Below are positions 53,904 through 63,152 of a stretch of 64,000 nt of DNA, piece after piece (within the stretch, counting starts at the first letter, position 1; each line of letters starts with the position of its first letter). The notes below the pieces were generated by a model. That model saw nothing but the letters and a program-made list of their open reading frames with translations, did no database searches and was not told the origin of the DNA. The translations under genes were made by a program, and so were the position numbers. The DNA comes from Hyphomicrobiaceae bacterium (GTDB taxonomy: Bacteria > Pseudomonadota > Alphaproteobacteria > Rhizobiales > Hyphomicrobiaceae). Location: NCBI GenBank assembly GCA_021775735.1, contig JAJFHG010000068.1:62001-126000 (forward strand). Reading direction: 5' to 3'.

Positions 53904-56045
53904 ATGCGTAGATATTTAAAGGCTCAACGCGCCATACGTTTTTTTGCTTTTTGGGGTGCCGCATTGTTAAGTCAGGTAGCCCAGGTTTCGGCCAACACAG
54001 CTAAAGCTGTTTTCATCGCTGACAATCAACACGTTGAGGATCACGGTTACTCAGTTGGCGAACAGTCGTTCTTCGCAGATCAACTAATCCCAGTCGCGCG
54101 CCGACCGGCACTGACCAATGTCTTCTCGTTGCGTATTCTGGAATATGTTTTGAAGCGCGAACTTGCCAGCCCCGATCAATCGGCTGCCGATGTCGTGATT
54201 CATCTCGGAGATGCGATCAACAATGGCTGCGTCAGCGAGTTCCGCGAATTCAACGCCACGATGGCAGCGCATACACGCGATGAGGCAGGTAATCCCGTGC
54301 CCTGGTACATGGCGCCAGGTAATCATGACAGTTTCTTTCTTGGCATTTCTCACCCAGAGAAGGTCGTAAGTTCACGATTTCTTCCGTCAAACTTGGAGAA
54401 CAAAAAATACTGGTTTTCATTATGTCGTAATATGCGCAGCTTTGATCGCCTGGACCCAATCGGCGATGTCAATGCAACGATCATGACCAAGCAGAAATTT
54501 ATCAAGCGCTATTTGAGTGCCGTGGTGCCACGCTTTAACGCCGACTTGCGCTTTGGAAAGATTGCCGCTGACTCTGACTATGCTGAATTGGAAAGTCGCT
54601 CTGGCGTTGATCTGAAATGCTCAGAAGATACCGGGGCAAAACATCTCCATCGCGTGTGCTGGGCCTGGGACAAGACGCAGCGCTGGAAAGGTTTTATTGT
54701 CCAGGAAGTGCGCCTGCCGGTTGGCCGTTCTGGAAAATTCAAGTCTTTGATTTTGGTCGACACCTGCGATTATAGAGACCGCCCACAATTGTTGAGTGCG
54801 CACATGTTTCAGGGTGCGGGCAACAACGGTTCGATGAGCGACGTGCAACTTGAGATCATTGAGCGCTGGTTGAAGGAAAACAAAAAAACGGGCATCTCCT
54901 CAACGCTGGTGGGACACCACCCATTTACGTCTTTGAAGCGGCGCTCCCTGCTTGGTCTTCGATTTGGCTCGACGCGCGTTGGAGGGCAATTCCGCAGGTG
55001 GGCGCAGATGGGATTGTTTGATCGCTATTATTCTGCCCACACCCACAAAGGCTTTAGTGAACTGCACGCAACCAATGAGGATGGCAGTGCTGCTTTTGTT
55101 GAGGTCAACGTTGGTTCGTTGGTGGATCGGCCGAGTGAGTACGTCAAACTTACTCTGACGGAAGGTGGTGGGGATGCCATCAACGCCCACTGCTTGCGCC
55201 GTCCTTTGACACGGCGAAAAACCCCGGCCTCCCAAATACCGAGAGACCCCCATTGTGAAATGGGCGGGCGTGACCGGCTTTATAATCAGTGTTTCAAACT
55301 GCTGGATCGTAATGCGGATCGCGACCCTGATATTCCAGATCGCTATGCACATTTTCCACAAAAAGCATTTGGAGTCGTGCAGCGCGCCATCTATGCCCGC
55401 ATTGATTTGCGCAAGGATTTTGCCTCGGACAAGCGCGGGCAGAGTTCGCACATCCGTGCTTTAGCGCAGGAGCTATTTGGCTATAGCTCGATATTTTCTT
55501 CCATTGATATTGAGGCTGACCTTGGTAAGCAAAACCGTTCGGTAACACCGGTTTGTTTTCGTGCTTACACAGACACCTGTGATGCAACCTGTGAAGATGG
55601 CAAGCATTCGCCCTGCGATCCAGAGGATATGAAAAAGTGGCGGCAGCGGCGTGCGGAGCGATGCCGCAAATCCATCACGCTTGAGACGCAATGCACGAAG
55701 AACTTCGATGTGCGAAAAACAGTGTCAGGTGACTGGGTGCGTACCAATGGGCGTGTGTTAGACAGCTCGCGTGCTGTACGCCACTATATCCATTATTATT
55801 TGTCGAAGGTTTTGTCGGCGTCTCGGGCGCCAGAAGTCTGTTCGGGGGACCGTTGGGATATCGCGGGTATTTGCGTTGGCCCCTATCCGCTTGAAATTGA
55901 ATTGGCGCGTTTTAATGAAGCGGTCAAACTGTTCCTGCAACGCAATGCAGGTCCTGAAACGTCCACTCGAAATTTGTGTTATGCTCTTTTGAGTTCAAAC
56001 TACGACATTGTCAGTCGCGATGCGTTTAACCCGCATTATGATTAG
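53904..56045 (+). CDS. Secreted metallophosphoesterase
   Basis: A 713-residue exported protein. The signal peptide (FFAFWGAALLSQVAQVSA) precedes a calcineurin-like phosphoesterase domain (about 30-410): FIADNQHVEDH, VIHLGDAINNGC, APGNHDSFF, LVGHHPF and YSAHTHKGFSE supply the two-metal ligands. The last 300 residues are a cysteine-rich extension of no recognised family (many Cys pairs such as TDTCDATCEDGKHSPC). AAGGAG lies 7 nt before the ATG. A bidirectional terminator follows. Substrate unknown. Confidence 0.85.
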   Translation: MRRYLKAQRAIRFFAFWGAALLSQVAQVSANTAKAVFIADNQHVEDHGYSVGEQSFFADQLIPVARRPALTNVFSLRILEYVLKRELASPDQSAADVVIHLGDAINNGCVSEFREFNATMAAHTRDEAGNPVPWYMAPGNHDSFFLGISHPEKVVSSRFLPSNLENKKYWFSLCRNMRSFDRLDPIGDVNATIMTKQKFIKRYLSAVVPRFNADLRFGKIAADSDYAELESRSGVDLKCSEDTGAKHLHRVCWAWDKTQRWKGFIVQEVRLPVGRSGKFKSLILVDTCDYRDRPQLLSAHMFQGAGNNGSMSDVQLEIIERWLKENKKTGISSTLVGHHPFTSLKRRSLLGLRFGSTRVGGQFRRWAQMGLFDRYYSAHTHKGFSELHATNEDGSAAFVEVNVGSLVDRPSEYVKLTLTEGGGDAINAHCLRRPLTRRKTPASQIPRDPHCEMGGRDRLYNQCFKLLDRNADRDPDIPDRYAHFPQKAFGVVQRAIYARIDLRKDFASDKRGQSSHIRALAQELFGYSSIFSSIDIEADLGKQNRSVTPVCFRAYTDTCDATCEDGKHSPCDPEDMKKWRQRRAERCRKSITLETQCTKNFDVRKTVSGDWVRTNGRVLDSSRAVRHYIHYYLSKVLSASRAPEVCSGDRWDIAGICVGPYPLEIELARFNEAVKLFLQRNAGPETSTRNLCYALLSSNYDIVSRDAFNPHYD

Positions 56046-56070
56046 GTCGACAGACTGTAACGTTGGTCAT

Positions 56071-56113
56071 TAAAAAAGCCCGCCAGCAACGACGCTTGGC
56101 GGGCTCTTGTTTT
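56071..56113. terminator. Bidirectional terminator between convergent genes
   Basis: Stem AGCCCGCCA (56077-56085) / TGGCGGGCT (56097-56105) with A6 on the left and CTTGTTTT on the right. It ends the metallophosphoesterase gene on the + strand and the DUF2147 gene on the minus strand. Confidence 0.8.
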
Positions 56114-56133
56114 GGGATGTGTTTGCCGGTGTT

Positions 56134-57039
56134 CTAGCACTTCACGCGAATGGTACGTCCCACATACGGGATACGATACTTGCATTTTCCACCGCTCTTA
56201 CCGTTCCCCTTTAATCCTTTGAGGCCTTTGCCACCGGTGAATTTCTTAATCACAGATTCGAGTTTAGCTAACTTGTCATCACCACCATCTGAGAGACCAC
56301 CTGGTGGTGAGAGGTCATCAACACCGTCAGTGTTCGCTTGTGGTTCTTCGGTGTTCGCTTCTGGTTCTGGTGTGGCGACTGGAACTGCTTCCGGAGCGGG
56401 TGTTTCGGCAACAACTGGCGTTGCGAGCAATGCTGTAGTTGCGGATGATGCGTTGCCAGGCTCACTATCGGTGCTTGCTGTTGTTGTTTTGATCTCGGTT
56501 TTTGGTTTAGCCGGGGTCGTTGCTGGCGACGCTTTTGCGACAGGCTTTACAGTCGGGGTGACCTTGGCTTTTGCGACAGGCTTTACGGTAGGTGCGACCT
56601 TGGCTTTTGCGACAATGGCTTGCTCGCAATTGACGATGCTGTCGGGTGCACGTTTCCAAACGTAGGTCTTGGTAAAGAAAGAACCGGCATTGCCAACGAT
56701 ACGCAGGCGATTGTTGCTCAGGCGTTTCATCGCCAGTGGGAAACTACGGCCACGCGTTGGGCTGTAAATCCAGCCACGTCCATTGCTGCGTACGTTGCCA
56801 ATAATCTGCTGGCCACAACGCTTCTTGTGACGTGTCTTTTTTACATAAACAACATGACCGCACAGGCGCTTGGCGTTGCTGGAGCATTCTTTAATTTCAA
56901 CGGCGCCGCGGCCATTGTGATCATACCAGATGCCACGGGGATCGCCGGCAGCATTGGCGCTGGCTGTAAAGCTCAGGGCTGATAGGGCGATGGCGCCAAA
57001 GCTAACCGTTATGTGAGATGTGAAACCGCGCAAAGACAT
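56134..57039 (-). CDS. DUF2147 domain protein with Ala/Pro/Lys/Thr-rich linker
   Basis: A 301-residue exported protein. The start is ATG 57039: the codons ATG-AGG-AGG at 57057 of the open frame form its Shine-Dalgarno sequence at proper spacing. Signal peptide FGAIALSALSFTASANA. DUF2147 domain: GIWYDHNGRGAVEIKEC, LCGHVVYVKK, GWIYSPTRGRSFPLAMKRL, SFFTKTYVWKR. Then about 130 residues of low-complexity linker with a 12-residue repeat (VAKAKVxPTVKP), and a short basic C-terminal segment ending GRTIRVKC. Function unknown. Confidence 0.82.
   Translation of the reverse strand: MSLRGFTSHITVSFGAIALSALSFTASANAAGDPRGIWYDHNGRGAVEIKECSSNAKRLCGHVVYVKKTRHKKRCGQQIIGNVRSNGRGWIYSPTRGRSFPLAMKRLSNNRLRIVGNAGSFFTKTYVWKRAPDSIVNCEQAIVAKAKVAPTVKPVAKAKVTPTVKPVAKASPATTPAKPKTEIKTTTASTDSEPGNASSATTALLATPVVAETPAPEAVPVATPEPEANTEEPQANTDGVDDLSPPGGLSDGGDDKLAKLESVIKKFTGGKGLKGLKGNGKSGGKCKYRIPYVGRTIRVKC
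56533..56616 (-). repeat. 36-bp tandem repeat in the DUF2147 gene
   Basis: Two full copies and a partial of a unit encoding VAKAKVxPTVKP lie in tandem (GGCTTTTGCGACAGGCTTTA recurs at 36-bp spacing). Copy number could vary by slippage. Confidence 0.65.
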
Positions 57040-57210
57040 TTGAAAAATCCTCCTCATCTAGGTGCCGCATTGGCAACTCAGTCTCGCGTCATGTGCGGTA
57101 CTGGGATGCTGCTCAACTGATGAGGACAATGGCGCAGGTTTGTCCGGGCGGCTGTTTCGCGGGGAACACGGCACCCAAGTTCGTGATAGATCGTCGTGCT
57201 GACGCTTGGA

Positions 57211-57648
57211 TTAGCTATCTGATTCAGTGGTTTGACCAGAGTGGATTAAAATACCAGCAATCATGGCCAAGACGAAAACATAGATGGTTGAGACGTCACG
57301 GCCTATCGAGGCGATGGCGGGGCCGGGGCACAGGCCTGAGATCGCCCAGCCGATTCCAAAGATGGCAGAACCGGCAAGAAGCGGCTGGTCGATCTGACCA
57401 TTGCTTTCTGGCACATGAAATGTGTCATCAAGAACCGGCTTTGACATCGCTTTGCTGAGTAGGTTTCCAACGGCCGCGACTGCAACGGCTCCGACCAGAA
57501 CAAATGCCAACGATGGGTCCCACGCGCCGGTAATATCGAGAAAGCCGCGGACGCGTTCTGGGTTCAGCATACCGGAAATCGCAAGGCCGCTGCCAAACAA
57601 GATCCCAGCCAGAAGCGCAATGAATGTGCGTAAGGTCGCTGTCATCAC
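57211..57648 (-). CDS. YeeE/YedE-like membrane protein, half 2 (DUF6691 type)
   Basis: A 145-residue protein with about four membrane segments. The family motif [25 protein letters not shown] is near the N-terminus and the conserved Cys motif SGLCPGPA near residue 110. It overlaps its partner by 4 bp. In relatives the two halves occur as separate genes or fused and are implicated in thiosulfate or sulfur-compound uptake. Confidence 0.88.
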   Translation of the reverse strand: MMTATLRTFIALLAGILFGSGLAISGMLNPERVRGFLDITGAWDPSLAFVLVGAVAVAAVGNLLSKAMSKPVLDDTFHVPESNGQIDQPLLAGSAIFGIGWAISGLCPGPAIASIGRDVSTIYVFVLAMIAGILIHSGQTTESDS

Positions 57649-58070
57649 AACATCTCCAATGAGCGCATAATGAAGACGGTGACAACGCCACTGGCGACAA
57701 ACGTTGCTGCCGCAGCTATTGAGCGTGGTGACAAGCGCGCCAGCCCGGCAATGCCATGGCCACTGGTGCAGCCATTACCTAGGCGCGTGCCATAACCAAC
57801 CAAGAGGCCAGCAAGTGCCATAAATAGGAGTGGCATGCGAAATTCAGCGGCTGGCCAAGCGCCATAGATCACACTGTAACTTAGCGGTCCGAGCACAAGG
57901 CCAATAACAAAGGCTAGATTGGCACCAAGGTCGGTCCCGCGAAAACCCAAAGCCCGCGCAAATATACCGCTGACACCTGCAATGCGGCCATTGATCAGCA
58001 ACAGCAGGGCGGTTGCAAGGCCAATTAATGCCCCACCAAAAAGGGCTTGTAAGTATGGCTCTGGAATCAT
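57645..58070 (-). CDS. YeeE/YedE-like membrane protein, half 1
   Basis: A 141-residue protein with four membrane segments. It has the typical [20 protein letters not shown]-like start, [13 protein letters not shown], and the conserved Cys motif [19 protein letters not shown]. Together with the next gene it forms the YeeE/YedE bipartite transporter. No sulfurtransferase or ArsR-type regulator gene is adjacent. Confidence 0.88.
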   Translation of the reverse strand: MIPEPYLQALFGGALIGLATALLLLINGRIAGVSGIFARALGFRGTDLGANLAFVIGLVLGPLSYSVIYGAWPAAEFRMPLLFMALAGLLVGYGTRLGNGCTSGHGIAGLARLSPRSIAAAATFVASGVVTVFIMRSLEML

Positions 58071-58352
58071 GTTGTCTTCTTAGCAGACGTTGGTTGCGTC
58101 CACCGCCCCCAGTTTGATTTACCTATACGTACCCAACCAGACCGAGTGCGCCAAGAGAAAATCTTAAGTGTTCAAATAGAGAAAATGATCAAGCTCGTCA
58201 TTGTTCTTGGGTTCTGAGTGCAATTTTCCTGGCTTCACGGCCCCAGGGTTAAGCTATTTTTTCCGTGTTCCTGCCACACTCTTCGGGCACTTCTACCCCG
58301 GGGAGCTTTGCGGTAGTTGCGGCTAATATGATGGTTTGAGGGACGCGTATAT

Positions 58353-59294
58353 ATGTTTCGGTGGGTTATGATTTTGGGATGGCTTGTCGTGGCAACCTCG
58401 GCATATGCAGGCCCCCGTGAATTAGCAGGCCCTGCGATCAAGCGCCTCGTGACTGGCACCGTGATGTACATCAGCACCCCTCTCAACACAATAATTCCGG
58501 TGCGTTATGGCGCGGACGGATCGTTGGCAGCCAATGCCGGAGCGATGGGATTTTATCTTGGCGCAAAGGAAGATACCGGACGTTGGTGGGTATCCCGCAC
58601 GCGCTTGTGCCACAAATGGAACCACTGGTTTGATGGCGACGCGCAATGCCTGAAATTGCGCAAACATGGCAACAAAGTTTTCTGGGAAAGCCAGAAAGGC
58701 GAAACGGGTACCGCGTTGATCAAGCGCACAAAGCCGATTGCCCCTGATGTGCAGTTGGCGATGGCCCTTCAAGCCCCGGTGAAGCCTGATCCAAAACCGC
58801 AGGTGGATCGCATACCAGTCGCTCAGAAAAAAGTCGTGCAGGCGGCTACACCAAAGCCACCAAAAATAAAGTTTCAAATGGCATCGCTTGGTGCACGCCT
58901 AACAGTGAAAACAGAAAAGCAAGAACGCTTGGTGCGCGATAAGACAGCAGCACCTAAAAAAGTAAAGGTTAAGTCGCGCAAGAAACCGCACGTGAAGCGA
59001 ACGGCCAAAGCGCTGGCTCGCAATAAGAAGGTCACTAAGGTGCCAAAAGTCGCCGCTGCGTTGCGTCAAACGTCCTGGAAGATGAATCCGTCTTTCCGTG
59101 TTGCTCATGTTTCAGAGCTGGACGTACTAAACATCCGCAAAAGACCCTCTGAGTATTCCCCGATTGTTGGTGCTATTCCACACCGCGCAGGTGGTGTTAA
59201 AATTGTAGGTATCTGTCAGGCTTGGTGGTGCCCTGTTTCTCATGGGGCCGTAACAGGCTGGGTCAATCGCTTTTACTTGGCTGCCGAACACTAG
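58353..59294 (+). CDS. Exported protein with Lys-rich linker and C-terminal SH3-like domain
   Basis: A 313-residue protein. The signal peptide is short (MILGWLVVATSAYA). The first domain (about 20-130) contains WWVSRTRLCHKWNHWFDGDAQC, resembling small uncharacterised periplasmic domains. A very basic linker (about 150-240, runs of Lys, Ala and Pro) leads to a bacterial SH3 domain (about 250-313: LNIRKRPSEYSPIVGAIP, WWCPVSHGAVTGWVNRFYL). SH3b domains often bind peptidoglycan; the Lys-rich linker could span or bind the wall. Confidence 0.75.
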   Translation: MFRWVMILGWLVVATSAYAGPRELAGPAIKRLVTGTVMYISTPLNTIIPVRYGADGSLAANAGAMGFYLGAKEDTGRWWVSRTRLCHKWNHWFDGDAQCLKLRKHGNKVFWESQKGETGTALIKRTKPIAPDVQLAMALQAPVKPDPKPQVDRIPVAQKKVVQAATPKPPKIKFQMASLGARLTVKTEKQERLVRDKTAAPKKVKVKSRKKPHVKRTAKALARNKKVTKVPKVAAALRQTSWKMNPSFRVAHVSELDVLNIRKRPSEYSPIVGAIPHRAGGVKIVGICQAWWCPVSHGAVTGWVNRFYLAAEH

Positions 59295-59295
59295 A

Positions 59296-60462
59296 TCAGC
59301 TTACCGTCATTGCCGAGCGTTCTTTGTCTTCCCAGAATTTCCGTCTGATCTCTGTGCGGCCGACGAGATAGGCTGTTGCGTAACACAACAAGAAAACCAA
59401 TCCTACATTGTAGGCAGGCCTGTTGGCGGTCAGAAGCGCGTTGACCAGGACCAGCGATAGTATCGGGATCGCAACCAGCAGTGTTGGCCCAAGGCGGGCG
59501 TCTTCACGTGAAAATTTTAACAGCGATGGCAGGTGGATCAGGCCGAGTAGCGTCAGGATAGGCGTGCCCACCCAAAGCCCGCGTAAAAAAATCCCAGGCG
59601 TCGTGATGAGATAGGAGAGCAGGTCGTTAGATTCGGTCAGACGTTCTGACGTGTTGTGGATGAGCTGCTGCCACATCACAGCTTTGAGATCTGCAGCGTG
59701 CAGAAATACTGCCACCGCAGTTGCAACGCTTAGGGTGCCGATGGCCAGTGCTCCGGCATGAGCCAGAGGATGTCTGAGGTTGAGGTGCCGACCCTTGCCA
59801 ATCAGCCAAACACTAACTGTCGACACAATACCCACCACCAAAAGCTGAGGTGAGAACAATGCTCCGCATCCGAGCGTTACGCCGGCTGCAAGCGTCCATT
59901 TCACATCGTCACGTGTTGCGGCAAGCGCCAAAAACAGTAGAAAGAAAAACATAAGTGTTTGCAGCCATATGAGCGGCGAAAGCAGACCTGCAAGGCCGCC
60001 AAAAGAGCCAGCCACAAATGCAAAAATGAGAGTAAGAAGCGCAACGCTCCAAGAGCGCGACAATACCCATGCCAACAGAAAAATCGCAACAAGACTAAGA
60101 AGCGCAAAGACATATTGAAGTGCGAACAGGCTTTTGAACGCGCCGGGGTCGCAGGTTACCTGTTGTTGATGACAGTGTAGTGCGCTCTTAAGTTTGTGAT
60201 CGAACGAAGCGAGTGCCGCGATAACAATGGGATAGCCGGCGCCTGAAGTATAAGAGTGTTGATCTCTATCGCCAGGTTCTGGCGGCTCGGCGCGCGTGAG
60301 ATCTTGCGCGAGTTTGAGGCTTTGTAAGGAGACAACTCCGTGCGTGTCGGTTTGGAATGGTTTTGTTTGTACAGTCTTGTACGCCACCAAAACAGCCATA
60401 ACAGTCAACATGACCACTGTCAGCGTGCAGCGGTTTTGGAGCAGTCCTTCAAAGCGGGCCAT
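59296..60462 (-). CDS. Multi-pass membrane protein, GT-C-glycosyltransferase-like
   Basis: A 388-residue protein with about ten membrane helices. After the first helix (LTVVMLTVMAVLVAYKTV) comes an extracytoplasmic loop with acidic residues (DTHG, EPPEPGDRDQHS), as in GT-C sugar transferases using lipid-linked donors. The match is by topology only. ATG 60462 has GGAG at 8 nt and is preferred over the frame open to 60555, which would overlap the transporter gene. It may be transcribed with the metal transporter genes just upstream. Confidence 0.6.
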   Translation of the reverse strand: MARFEGLLQNRCTLTVVMLTVMAVLVAYKTVQTKPFQTDTHGVVSLQSLKLAQDLTRAEPPEPGDRDQHSYTSGAGYPIVIAALASFDHKLKSALHCHQQQVTCDPGAFKSLFALQYVFALLSLVAIFLLAWVLSRSWSVALLTLIFAFVAGSFGGLAGLLSPLIWLQTLMFFFLLFLALAATRDDVKWTLAAGVTLGCGALFSPQLLVVGIVSTVSVWLIGKGRHLNLRHPLAHAGALAIGTLSVATAVAVFLHAADLKAVMWQQLIHNTSERLTESNDLLSYLITTPGIFLRGLWVGTPILTLLGLIHLPSLLKFSREDARLGPTLLVAIPILSLVLVNALLTANRPAYNVGLVFLLCYATAYLVGRTEIRRKFWEDKERSAMTVS

Positions 60463-60505
60463 AAGATCGGCTCCATGGTGCACGGGGTCGTTGCCCGCAA
60501 TATGG

Positions 60506-61351
60506 TCAGCCCCTGGCGGGCGCTTTGCGGGCGATCTGCCATTGTTGATAAACAAATACGGCGATGAACACCATGGTCATGGTCAAGACGATGGTTGGTG
60601 CGGGCGCGCTATCAATAAAAAAGCTGACATAGACGCCAAATAGAGCCGAACCGATGGCAATGAGGGTGGCAACAACCAGCATCATATCGAACCGGCGCGT
60701 CAATAAAAATGCAATGGCGCCCGGGGCAACCAGCAAGGCAATAGCCAAGATGATGCCAACTGCTTTCAGTGCGCCGACAATGGTGAGCGACAGGATGGCG
60801 AGCAGGCCATAGTGCAACACGGAGACCGGCAATCCAATAGCTTTGGCGTGCTGCGGGTCAAAGGCATAGAGCAACAGGTCTTTGCGGTTCCAGAGAATAA
60901 GTGCGGCTACGACTGCACCAATGGCGGTACTCTCAAGAACATCGCGCCAACTGACGCCCAGGATGTTGCCAAACAGGATGTGATCGAGATGGACGTCCGT
61001 TTGAATGTTGACGTAGAGCACCAAGCCAAGCGCAAACATGCCTGAGAACACCACGCCCATCACGGTATCTTCTTTCACGCGACTGTTTTCTTTTAAGTAC
61101 CCCGTTGCCAGCGCACAGACCATGCCAGCTCCAAATGCGCCTACGACAAGAGGGATGTTGGCGATATAGGCGAGCACAACGCCGGGTAAAACGGCATGCG
61201 AAATGGCATCGCCCATCAGCGACCAGCCTTTGAGTACCAGAAGGCAAGACAGAAGTGCCATGGGAATAGCGACGGCAAGCGCGATGAGAAAGGCTTGCTG
61301 CATAAACGCCAGCGTGAAGGGTTGCAACGCGTGTTGGATGAGATCTGTCAT
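60506..61351 (-). CDS. sitD: Metal ABC transporter permease, SitD-like
   Basis: A 281-residue ABC-3 family permease with eight or nine helices. Recognisable are LSCLLVLKGWSLMGDAISHAVLPGVVLAY (a family hallmark) and GIILAIALLVAPGAIAFLLT. It overlaps the SitC-like gene by 4 bp. Order SBP-ATPase-permease-permease is that of SitABCD, which imports Mn2+ (and some Fe2+). Confidence 0.88.
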   Translation of the reverse strand: MTDLIQHALQPFTLAFMQQAFLIALAVAIPMALLSCLLVLKGWSLMGDAISHAVLPGVVLAYIANIPLVVGAFGAGMVCALATGYLKENSRVKEDTVMGVVFSGMFALGLVLYVNIQTDVHLDHILFGNILGVSWRDVLESTAIGAVVAALILWNRKDLLLYAFDPQHAKAIGLPVSVLHYGLLAILSLTIVGALKAVGIILAIALLVAPGAIAFLLTRRFDMMLVVATLIAIGSALFGVYVSFFIDSAPAPTIVLTMTMVFIAVFVYQQWQIARKAPARG

Positions 61352-62223
61352 GGCGTTGCCTCACGGCTAGTCTTGTCGAGACTGGCTTTGGCGCGGGCGC
61401 GTTGCGCGATAAGGCCGTATTTTGGAGCAAACAAAAACGCGGTCAAAAACACCAATGTTTGCAAGATAACGATGATTCCGCCCGTAGCACCATCCAGAAA
61501 GTAGCTCACGTAGGCACCAATGAAACTGGTCAGGGTGCCGATGATGACGGAAATGATAATGAGGCGCGGGAAGTGGTCGGTGAGCAGGTAGGCTGTCGCG
61601 CCAGGTGTTACCACCATGGCAATGACGAGAAACGCGCCGACGGTCTGCAAGGCGGCAACCGTTGACGCCGCCAACAGGGTGAAAAACAGAACTTTCAGGT
61701 GGTCTGGGTTAAGCCCAATGGTCCAGGCGTGGTTTTCATCAAAAAATGCGACCATCAGGTCTTTCCACTTCAGCGTCAGAACTAAAAGCGTGACCCCGCC
61801 AATGATCGCGAGTTGCAAAGTGTCTCCTGGTGAGATGGCGAGCACGTTGCCAAGCACAATGGTCTGCACATTGACCGATGTCGGGGAGAGCGAGACCATG
61901 AACAGGCCGAGACCGAAGAAAGAGGTGAAGATCAAGCCAATGATGGCGTCTTCTTTGAGTTTCGTACGCTGATTGAGAAACAACATAGCGCCGGCCGCTA
62001 GGCCGCCAGCTAAGAATGCGCCAAGTGAAAACGGCAGACCCAGCATGTAGGCGCCAGCAACGCCGGGTACAATAGAGTGTGAAAGTGCGTCACCCACCAA
62101 TGACCACCCCTTCAGCATCAGATAGGCAGATAGAAACGCACAGATCGCACCAACAAGTGCGCTGACCCACATGGCGTTGACCATGTAGGCATATGAGAAC
62201 GGTTCAAGAAGGGTTGCGAGCAC
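61348..62223 (-). CDS. sitC: Metal ABC transporter permease, SitC-like
   Basis: A 291-residue ABC-3 permease. The same hallmark as SitD appears as AYLMLKGWSLVGDALSHSIVPGVAGAYMLG, and GAFLVIAMVVTPGATAYLLT occupies the matching place near the C-terminus. The two permeases are thus ancient paralogs forming a heterodimer. 5 bp separate it from the ATPase gene. Confidence 0.88.
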   Translation of the reverse strand: MLATLLEPFSYAYMVNAMWVSALVGAICAFLSAYLMLKGWSLVGDALSHSIVPGVAGAYMLGLPFSLGAFLAGGLAAGAMLFLNQRTKLKEDAIIGLIFTSFFGLGLFMVSLSPTSVNVQTIVLGNVLAISPGDTLQLAIIGGVTLLVLTLKWKDLMVAFFDENHAWTIGLNPDHLKVLFFTLLAASTVAALQTVGAFLVIAMVVTPGATAYLLTDHFPRLIIISVIIGTLTSFIGAYVSYFLDGATGGIIVILQTLVFLTAFLFAPKYGLIAQRARAKASLDKTSREATP

Positions 62224-62228
62224 GGTGC

Positions 62229-63152
62229 CTATTTTTTCTTGTCTGAAGGTTTCTTAGTCGTGCTACGCGCCTCGTCGCCATAGATCACGAATGGCCGCTC
62301 GTCATCTGTCAGAACTGTGACACCACGGCTGTCATCATCATCATGCAGGTCTTTGCCACTCAGAGTGAAGTGGCGCAGCACGCCGCCAAAGGCTTTTTCA
62401 AGATTGGCTTGGGTAAACACGTCGCGTGTCGGTCCTGCGGCAAGCACGGTACGATTGATGAGTACGGCGCGATCACAAAACTCGGGCACACTGCCAAGGT
62501 TATGTGTTGAAACGAGCATCACGCGGCCTTCATCGCGCAAGTCTTGCAGCAATGATGTAATTTGTTCTTCTGTTGTCACGTCAACGCCGGTGAAGGGTTC
62601 ATCAAGCAGGATGACCTGACCTTCTTGCGCCAGGGCACGGGCCAAAAACACGCGTTTTTTCTGACCACCGGAGAGCTCGCCAATTTGGCGGGTGCGAAAG
62701 TCGGTCATGCCGACCCGTTCAAGCGCTTCTGTGACCATGGCATGATCGCGCGCACCAGGCTTGCGCATCCAGCCCATGTGCCCATAGCGACCCATCATCA
62801 CGACGTCCTCAACAAGAACAGGGAAGTTCCAATCGACATCTTCACTTTGCGGCACGTAGGCAACGAGGTTTTCAGCCAAAGCCTCTTCACGTTTTTTGCC
62901 CAGAACGGTAACAGCCCCTTTGGCCAGGGCAACAAATCCCATGATGGACTTAAACATGGTGGATTTGCCGCTGCCATTAACACCGACAACGGCAGTGATG
63001 CTGCCTTTTGGGATGTCAAAGCTGACATCTTGCAGCGCCGTCACACCGTTACGGTAGGTGACGGTGACGTTGGAGACCTCAAGGCCTGCTGGTTCAGGCG
63101 CAGCTTTTGGTGCGTGTAGACCAGCGTCGAGTGTGGTTGCAGCTTCGGTCAT
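62229..63152 (-). CDS. sitB: Metal ABC transporter ATPase, SitB-like
   Basis: A 307-residue nucleotide-binding protein. Walker A is [15 protein letters not shown], the Q-loop [15 protein letters not shown] is typical of Mn/Fe uptake ATPases, the signature is [10 protein letters not shown] and Walker B is [12 protein letters not shown]. An approximately 50-residue C-terminal tail rich in Asp and Lys is longer than usual. It overlaps the binding-protein gene by 4 bp. Confidence 0.92.
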   Translation of the reverse strand: MTEAATTLDAGLHAPKAAPEPAGLEVSNVTVTYRNGVTALQDVSFDIPKGSITAVVGVNGSGKSTMFKSIMGFVALAKGAVTVLGKKREEALAENLVAYVPQSEDVDWNFPVLVEDVVMMGRYGHMGWMRKPGARDHAMVTEALERVGMTDFRTRQIGELSGGQKKRVFLARALAQEGQVILLDEPFTGVDVTTEEQITSLLQDLRDEGRVMLVSTHNLGSVPEFCDRAVLINRTVLAAGPTRDVFTQANLEKAFGGVLRHFTLSGKDLHDDDDSRGVTVLTDDERPFVIYGDEARSTTKKPSDKKK

